Assembly: GCF_050632385.1 (NCBI RefSeq)
Contig: NZ_CP192599.1
Span: 2,790,001-2,854,000 of the forward strand
DNA: 64,000 nucleotides
Source of the DNA: Humitalea sp050632385
GTDB taxonomy: Bacteria > Pseudomonadota > Alphaproteobacteria > Acetobacterales > Acetobacteraceae
Direction: 5' to 3'
The notes beneath the pieces are model-generated. The model had not been told where the DNA came from. It did not search any database and was given only the letters and a program-made list of their open reading frames with translations. The first letter of the stretch is position 1; every line of letters begins with the position of its first letter. The position numbers and the translations under genes were made by a program. Shown in pieces: positions 59,024 through 64,000 of this stretch.

Positions 59024-60624
59024 TCGCTGATCTGTCCACGCAACTCGCCTGGGACCGGCTGATCGCGCTGGCTGAGGAACAGGCGCAGGCGCTGCTGCGT
59101 TCCGCGTTCTCGACGACGGTGCGGGAGGCGGGAGATTTGTCCGCCGGTGTCTTCGATCCGCAAGGGCGCATGCTGGCGCAGGCGGTGACGGGCACGCCGG
59201 GTCATGTGAATTCGATGGCCGAGAGCATCCGGCATTTCATCGCGGCCTATCCCATCGCGTCGATGCGGGAGGGAGATCACTACGTCAGCAACGACCCCTG
59301 GCTGACGTCGGGCCATCTGCACGACATCACCGTGGTCACGCCCGCGTTTCACCAGGGGCAATGCGTGGCGCTCTTCGCCTGCGCCTGCCACCAGGTGGAT
59401 ATCGGCGGCCTGGGCCAGGGTCCTGATGGGCGCAGCATCTTTGAGGAAGGCATCCGCCTGCCGATCCTGCGCCTGGCGCGGGATGGCGTATTCGATGCGA
59501 CCTTGATGGCGATCCTGCGCGCGAATGTGCGCAGGCCGTTCGAGGTTGAGGGCGATATCCGATCCTACTGCGCCGCGAATGCGGCATCGGGGCGCGCGCT
59601 GGCGGCGATGCTGGCGCAGCAGGGCATGGCCGACCTGGATGCGCTGGGCGATGAAATCCTGCTTCGCTCGCGCCGCGCGACGGAGGCGGCGATTGCGGCC
59701 CTGCCACAAGGAAGTTGGACCTCGCGGCTGCGCTTGGACGGTGTCGCGGGGCGACCCATCGAACTGGCCTGCCGCGTCAGCATTCTGGGCGGCGAGGTTC
59801 TGGTCGATTTCGCCGGCACATCGCCCGCGGTGCCGCGCGGGGTGAATGTCGTGCTGCCCTACACGCGCGCCTATGCGGCGTTTGGCGTGAAAACGGTGGT
59901 GGCGCCGGATGTGCCGAACAATGCGGGTTCGTTGGCGCCGATCCGGGTGGAGGCACCGCTCGGCAGCGTGTTGAACGCGCAGGATCCGGCGCCCGTCGCG
60001 GCGCGGCATGTCGTGGGGCAGTTCCTGCCGGATGCGGTGTTTGCCTGCCTGGCGCAGGCGATGCCGCGGCGCGTGCCGGCGGCGGGGTCGTCGGTATTGT
60101 GGACGGTGCAGTTGCGCGGCGGGCCGGAGGTTGTCGATGCCGACGGCCACCAGGGCGTGACGCCGTTCGAGACTGTGTTCTTCAACAGCGGCGGCACCGG
60201 CGGACGGCCGGGCATGGATGGGCTGGACGGCACCGCCTTCCCCGCTGGCGTCAAAGCCGTGCCGATTGAGGTTGTGGAGGCCAATGCCCCCGTCGTCGTC
60301 TGGCGCAAGGAACTGCGACCGGGATCGGGCGGCGTCGGAGAATTCCGTGGCGGGCACGGGCAGGTTGTCGAGGTTGCGTCGCTGAACCCGGCCGAGCCGA
60401 TGGCCGTGCTGGCGATGTTCGAACGATGCGACAACCCGGCCGAGGGCGCGGCCGGTGGCAAGCCGGGTGCCGCCGGATCGGTGCGACTGTCATCCGGCGT
60501 GGCTCTGGCCGGCAAGGGTTTGCAGGTGGTCCCCGCCGGTCAGCGGCTTGTGTTGGAACTGCCCGGCGGCGGCGGCTGGGGCGACCCCGCCGCGCGGGTG
60601 GAGGCGGATGATGGGTTGGACTGA
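59020..60624 (+). CDS. hyuB: Hydantoinase B / 5-oxoprolinase family protein
   Basis: A 534-residue subunit. The signature blocks are LSAGVFDPQGRMLAQAVTGTPGHVNSM near residue 42, EGDHYVSNDPWLTSGHLHDITVVTPAF and FACACHQVDIGGLGQGPDGRSIFEEGIRLP, with histidine and aspartate ligands for the metal site. It is the metal-binding half of the HyuAB or oxoprolinase complex. It starts inside the hyuA stop (ATGA) and ends the operon. Five bases later is the stop of the convergent D-glutamate cyclase-like gene. Length and motifs are normal, so the complex should be functional. Confidence 0.9.
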   Translation: MIADLSTQLAWDRLIALAEEQAQALLRSAFSTTVREAGDLSAGVFDPQGRMLAQAVTGTPGHVNSMAESIRHFIAAYPIASMREGDHYVSNDPWLTSGHLHDITVVTPAFHQGQCVALFACACHQVDIGGLGQGPDGRSIFEEGIRLPILRLARDGVFDATLMAILRANVRRPFEVEGDIRSYCAANAASGRALAAMLAQQGMADLDALGDEILLRSRRATEAAIAALPQGSWTSRLRLDGVAGRPIELACRVSILGGEVLVDFAGTSPAVPRGVNVVLPYTRAYAAFGVKTVVAPDVPNNAGSLAPIRVEAPLGSVLNAQDPAPVAARHVVGQFLPDAVFACLAQAMPRRVPAAGSSVLWTVQLRGGPEVVDADGHQGVTPFETVFFNSGGTGGRPGMDGLDGTAFPAGVKAVPIEVVEANAPVVVWRKELRPGSGGVGEFRGGHGQVVEVASLNPAEPMAVLAMFERCDNPAEGAAGGKPGAAGSVRLSSGVALAGKGLQVVPAGQRLVLELPGGGGWGDPAARVEADDGLD

Positions 60625-60628
60625 CCCG

Positions 60629-61405
60629 TTACTCCGCCAGGTCTGCGTTCCACAGATCGGTGATCGCCATCGCGCCGGGATAATGCGTGATGGCAAAAGG
60701 AAGTTTTGCCGCACGCAGCGCGCTTTCCGGCGTCACGCCGCAGGCCCAGAAGACGGGCAATTCATCGGCCTGCGGCGAGAGGTCGTCGCCGCCGTCGCGT
60801 CGATCGAGATCGACGCCGATCAATTCGGGCAATCCGATGTGCAGCGGCGCACCATGCACGCGCGGAAAGCGGCTGGTGATTTGCACCGCGCGGATCGCAT
60901 CGGCCGGGCGCAGCGGGCGCATGGAGACGATGATGTTGCCGGCGAAATTCCCTGCGGACACGCAGGGAATGTTCGTGCGGTAGATCGGCGGGTTGCTGCC
61001 GCTGGCCCAGTGGCGCAGCACCATGCCGGCCTGGCCGAGCGCCCATTCGAAAGAATAGGAACAGCCGAGCAGGAAACCCACCATGTCGTCGCGCCACAGG
61101 TCGGCGATATCGGTCGGTTCCTCGGCGGGCGCGCCGTCGCGCCAGACGCGGTAGCGCGGCAGGTCGGTGGCGAGGTCGAAATCGCGGCCCATGCCGGGCA
61201 ACAGTCTCTCACCCGGCGCGCCCATGGCGAGGACCGGACAGGAGCGCGGATTGCGCTGACAGAAGGCGGCGAAATCGAGGGCAGATGCGGCAGGAAGTGC
61301 CACGAAATTGGCCTGCACGCGGCCCGGCGCGAGGCGCGCCGTGCTGCGTGGCGACCAACCCGCGCGGAACGCCGCGCGGAGGTCGAAGGGATCGTTGGAC
61401 TCCAT
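60629..61405 (-). CDS. DUF1445 protein (D-glutamate cyclase / putative hydro-lyase family)
   Basis: A 258-residue protein of the YcsI/DUF1445 family. Blocks are LAPGRVQANFVALPAASALDFAAFCQRNPRSCPVLAM, GFLLGCSYSFEWAL, NIPCVSAGNFAGNIIVSMRPL and the late ITHYPGAMAITDL. A vertebrate member with the same core is D-glutamate cyclase, which makes 5-oxo-D-proline. That product would be a substrate of an oxoprolinase-type HyuAB, encoded in the next operon, so a D-glutamate or oxoproline pathway is possible. The bacterial enzymes are mostly untested. It follows a TctC gene after three bases, giving a transport and metabolism pair. Confidence 0.82.
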   Translation of the reverse strand: MESNDPFDLRAAFRAGWSPRSTARLAPGRVQANFVALPAASALDFAAFCQRNPRSCPVLAMGAPGERLLPGMGRDFDLATDLPRYRVWRDGAPAEEPTDIADLWRDDMVGFLLGCSYSFEWALGQAGMVLRHWASGSNPPIYRTNIPCVSAGNFAGNIIVSMRPLRPADAIRAVQITSRFPRVHGAPLHIGLPELIGVDLDRRDGGDDLSPQADELPVFWACGVTPESALRAAKLPFAITHYPGAMAITDLWNADLAE

Positions 61406-61408
61406 GCG

Positions 61409-62395
61409 TCAGTCCACCTTGGCGCCGCTGTCCTGCACCGCCTGCTTCCAGCGGGTGCGTTCGCCGGCCAGGAAGGGTTCCATGGCATCGCCTTCCAGCG
61501 CCATGTATTCGGCGGCGTTGCGGTCCAGCACGCTGACGAAGGCGGGATCGCGGCACAGGGCCGCGAGTTCCATGCGCCAGCGGCGCTGCGCGGGTTCGGG
61601 CATGCCGGCCGGCGCGAACATGGCGTACCAGGACGGCACGTCGAAACCGGGCACGCCGGCTTCGGCGAGGGTCGGCACTTCCGGCAAGGCAGCGACGCGC
61701 TTGGCGGTGCTGACGCCGAGGGGCTTGAGCGTGCCACCACGGATCTGCTGGATCGCGCTGGGTGCGCCGTCGAACATCATGGTGATGTCACCGGCCATCA
61801 GCCCGGCGGCGGCGGGACCCGATCCGCGATAGGGCACGTGCAGCAGGTCGATGCCGCCGGCGGCGCGCTTGAGCAATTCCATGGTCAGATGCGTGACCGA
61901 TCCCGCACCGTTCGATCCATAGGCGAGCGTGCCCGGCTTGGCGCGCGCTTCGGAAAGCATCGCGTTGAGATCAACGAAGTCGCGCTTGGCGGGGTTGATC
62001 ATCAACACATTTGCGATGCCAATGAACATGCCGAGCGGCACCAGGTCGCGGCCGGGATCGAAGCTGAGGCGGTTGTACAGCGCTTCGTTGATCGCGTTGC
62101 TGGACATGCCGCCGAAGAAGATCGTGTGGCCATCGGCGGGTGCGCGGGCGGCGGCCTCCGCACCCAGGTTGCCGCCGGCGCCGGGGCGCGGTTCGACGAT
62201 GACGCTGCGGCCCATGGTCGTCATCAAGCGTTCGGCGGCGCTGCGCGCCAGCACGTCGGACGCACCGCCTGCGGCGAAGGGAATGATGATGCGCACGGGG
62301 CGGTCGGGGCTCCACACCGCCTGCGCGCGGGCGATGGCGGGTGTCATGAGGCCGGCGGCGATCAGGGCGCGGCGGGTCGTGGTCGTAGTGGTCAT
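61409..62395 (-). CDS. TctC/Bug-family substrate-binding protein
   Basis: A 328-residue periplasmic binding protein. A Tat-like signal (TTRRALIAAGLMTPAIARAQA) precedes VWSPDRPVRIIIPFAAGGASDVLARSAAERL. It has EPRPGAGGNLGAEAAARAPADGHTIFFGG and YGSNGAGSVTHLTMELLKRAAGGIDLLHVPYRGSGPAAAGLMAGDITMMFDG, all standard for Bug proteins. No membrane subunit is near. Its operon partner is the D-glutamate cyclase-like gene, three bases downstream, which suggests that the ligand may be an acidic amino acid or oxoproline. It is divergent from the dioxygenase gene across a 109-base promoter gap. Confidence 0.92.
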   Translation of the reverse strand: MTTTTTTRRALIAAGLMTPAIARAQAVWSPDRPVRIIIPFAAGGASDVLARSAAERLMTTMGRSVIVEPRPGAGGNLGAEAAARAPADGHTIFFGGMSSNAINEALYNRLSFDPGRDLVPLGMFIGIANVLMINPAKRDFVDLNAMLSEARAKPGTLAYGSNGAGSVTHLTMELLKRAAGGIDLLHVPYRGSGPAAAGLMAGDITMMFDGAPSAIQQIRGGTLKPLGVSTAKRVAALPEVPTLAEAGVPGFDVPSWYAMFAPAGMPEPAQRRWRMELAALCRDPAFVSVLDRNAAEYMALEGDAMEPFLAGERTRWKQAVQDSGAKVD

Positions 62396-62504
62396 CGTGA
62401 TGGACTCCTTGCTCCCGTTTTCGAAGCAATTACCGTGCCGATGAAATGGCGAAGATGACGATCACATCACCATCCAATCGAAATAGACTGATGGAGAATA
62501 ATCC

Positions 62505-63377
62505 ATGACCTGTGCCGAACATATCGCCGATTTCAAGGCGAATGGATTCACCCTGGTGCCCGATCTGGTGCCGCCGGATATGCTGCGCGAACTGGTCGCC
62601 GTCACCGATCGCCTGATGGATGGCGCGCGGCAGACGGACAGCCATACGGATGTTCTTGAACTCGATACGGGGCACACGCGCGATGCGCCGCGCATTCGGC
62701 GCATCAAGACGCCGCATAGCGCCGACCCGCTGTTCTTCGAGTTTGCCCGCAGTGCGACGCTGATGCAGTTCGCCTCCGCCATCGTCGGCCCCGATATTCG
62801 TTTGAGCCACAGCAAGATCAACACCAAGTCCGGCGACAATGGCAGCCCGATCGAGTGGCACCAGGATTGGGCCTTTGCGCCGCATAGCAATATGGACATG
62901 TGCATCATCGCGGTGATGCTGGATGATTGCCTGGCCGACAATGGGCCGTTGATGGTGATGCCGGGCAGTCATCGCGGGCCGCTGTTGGAGCATCACGACA
63001 GCGACGGATTTTTTGTCGGCGCCATCGACGTCGCGCGCGATGGCGTGGATCTGGGCAAGGCGGTGCCGCTGATCGGGCGCGCCGGATCGGTCAGCATTCA
63101 TCATCCCATGACCATCCATGGCTCCGCACCCAATCGCAGCGGGCGGATGCGGCGGATGATGTTTCTGGAGTATGCGGCGGCGGATGCGTTTCCCTTGTTC
63201 TATGGCGTGGACTGGGCGGAATACATGGATCGCATCGTGGCGGGGCGTGGCACCAGCCTGGTGCGGAACGAGCCGGTCTATATCAAGCAGCCGTTTCCGA
63301 CGCGGGCGCCGGGTTCGATCTTCGAGAGCCAGAGCCAGTTGCGTTCCCGCTATTTTGTCGCGGCGAATGAGCCGTGA
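62505..63377 (+). CDS. Phytanoyl-CoA dioxygenase family protein
   Basis: A 290-residue Fe(II)/2-oxoglutarate-type dioxygenase (PhyH family). The HxD of the metal triad is in IEWHQDWAFAPHSNMDM near residue 120 and the distal histidine in SIHHPMTIHGSAPNRSG, followed by an arginine suited to bind 2-oxoglutarate. The N-terminal part FKANGFTLVPDLVPPDMLRELV is typical. Bacterial members hydroxylate small molecules such as ectoine or aminoacids. The next gene, an SDR dehydrogenase, overlaps its stop by GTGA, so hydroxylation and oxidation are likely sequential steps on one compound. Confidence 0.88.
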   Translation: MTCAEHIADFKANGFTLVPDLVPPDMLRELVAVTDRLMDGARQTDSHTDVLELDTGHTRDAPRIRRIKTPHSADPLFFEFARSATLMQFASAIVGPDIRLSHSKINTKSGDNGSPIEWHQDWAFAPHSNMDMCIIAVMLDDCLADNGPLMVMPGSHRGPLLEHHDSDGFFVGAIDVARDGVDLGKAVPLIGRAGSVSIHHPMTIHGSAPNRSGRMRRMMFLEYAAADAFPLFYGVDWAEYMDRIVAGRGTSLVRNEPVYIKQPFPTRAPGSIFESQSQLRSRYFVAANEP

Positions 63378-64000
63378 GGACCGCCTTCGTCACGGGTGCC
63401 GGTTCGGGCACCGGGCAATGCATCGCGCGCATGCTGGCGGATGATGGCTACAGCCTTGTCCTGATCGGTCGGAACCGGGAGGCGTTGGAGGCGTTCGGTG
63501 CGACCCTCGCCACGCCGTGGATGCTGGCGGAGGCCGACCTGGCCGATGCCGAAGCGACCGAGGGCGCGATGACGCAAGGCCTGGATTGGTCCAACGGGCG
63601 CGTCGATGCGCTGGTCAATGCCGCCGGCATCACCGGGCCGCTGGGCAAGCCGCTGGGCGAGATCAGCATCGCCGAATTCGATGCGGTCATCGCGGTGAAT
63701 CTGCGGGCGTGTTTCGTCACCCTCTCGGCCGCGCTGCCGGCGATGTATGCGCGCAAATCGGGCCGCGTGGTGTCGATTGGCGGCACGCATGGGCAGCGCG
63801 GGCGGCCGGGACGCGCGGGATATGTCGCGTCCAAATGGGCGCTGCGCGGGTTGCATCGGTCGGCGGCGATCGAGGCGGGGCCGCATGGCGTGACCGTCAA
63901 CCTCGTAATGCCAGGCCCGATCGGGGTCGATCGCATGCAGGGGATTTGGCGCGCGGAGGCCGAGGCCACGGGGCAGCCGGAGGCCGCTGTCATCGCCGGC
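63374..64000 (+). CDS. SDR family oxidoreductase, 3' part beyond the window
   Basis: The first 209 residues of a short-chain dehydrogenase. The nucleotide motif TGAGSGTG is at residues 7-14, NAAG near residue 83 and the active site YVASK near residue 152. The catalytic serine normally found 13 residues before the tyrosine is not in place: the stretch reads SIGGTHG, with a glycine at that position and a threonine one residue later. The GTG start overlaps the dioxygenase stop. The gene runs off the right edge, probably lacking only about 50 residues. It likely oxidises the product of the dioxygenase. Confidence 0.88.
   Translation, partial: MRTAFVTGAGSGTGQCIARMLADDGYSLVLIGRNREALEAFGATLATPWMLAEADLADAEATEGAMTQGLDWSNGRVDALVNAAGITGPLGKPLGEISIAEFDAVIAVNLRACFVTLSAALPAMYARKSGRVVSIGGTHGQRGRPGRAGYVASKWALRGLHRSAAIEAGPHGVTVNLVMPGPIGVDRMQGIWRAEAEATGQPEAAVIAG

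Overview
The window is 64 kb of very GC-rich DNA, densely packed with genes. It looks like the chromosome of an alphaproteobacterium, most likely of the family Acetobacteraceae (Roseomonas or Acidisphaera-like). Support for this comes from a fused cellulose synthase BcsA-BcsB, a homospermidine-type polyamine pathway, a BigR sulfide operon, an ornithine decarboxylase with a long structured leader, and many solitary substrate-binding proteins of the TctC/Bug family. The family assignment is an inference, because no rRNA or core marker phylogeny is available here. I see no prophage, plasmid backbone, CRISPR array or complete insertion sequence.

Layout. 1-4.2 kb: the cellulose synthase operon on the minus strand (proline-rich protein, bcsQ, fused bcsAB cut by the left edge). 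4.3-8.7 kb: a DUF4139 exported protein, a D-aminoacylase and an aspartate dehydrogenase. 8.9-11.3 kb: two tandem paralogues that resemble circularly permuted papain-like (NlpC/P60, LRAT-type) proteins. 11.4-13.9 kb: a LivK-type binding protein and a BaiN-type flavoprotein. 14.1-17.0 kb: a divergent BigR regulon (bigR-trxC and DUF2892-pmpA-pmpB-blh) for sulfide and persulfide detoxification. 17.2-23.9 kb: an RND efflux pump and a secreted RTX metalloprotease with a relatively AT-rich repeat tail. 24.2-31.7 kb: an old yellow enzyme, solitary binding proteins, and an FCD-type GntR regulator divergent from an alcohol dehydrogenase and a cupin.

31.8-36.2 kb: a CYTH phosphatase and the polyamine genes (ureohydrolase, ornithine decarboxylase, homospermidine synthase), with a 390-base structured gap before the decarboxylase. 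36.3-43.9 kb: a phospholipase D, an EEP nuclease/phosphatase, an MFS transporter, tRNA-Gln, ppx/gppA, rlmE, a transposase-like gene next to a 159-base palindrome, and a GAF histidine kinase. 44.2-48.4 kb: a tripartite tricarboxylate transporter operon with a fused TctA-TctB. 48.7-52.2 kb: guaB, a HAD hydrolase and an RsmB-like methyltransferase. 52.5-64 kb: an acetyltransferase and a LysR-controlled catabolic operon (DUF6282, amidohydrolase, class II aldolase, HyuA, HyuB), then a D-glutamate cyclase-like protein, a TctC, a phytanoyl-CoA dioxygenase and a truncated SDR.

The most unusual signal is a family of five intergenic elements of about 240 bases (near 8.8, 17.1, 28.2, 44.1 and 52.3 kb). 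Each is a string of hairpins around a 22-base stem with a loop of exactly 34 bases. The stem sequence differs between copies at nine positions, yet both arms change together, so pairing is kept. Arms and core also occur in two relative orientations. This looks like a maintained structural or mobile palindromic repeat family, and all five copies lie at gene 3' ends.
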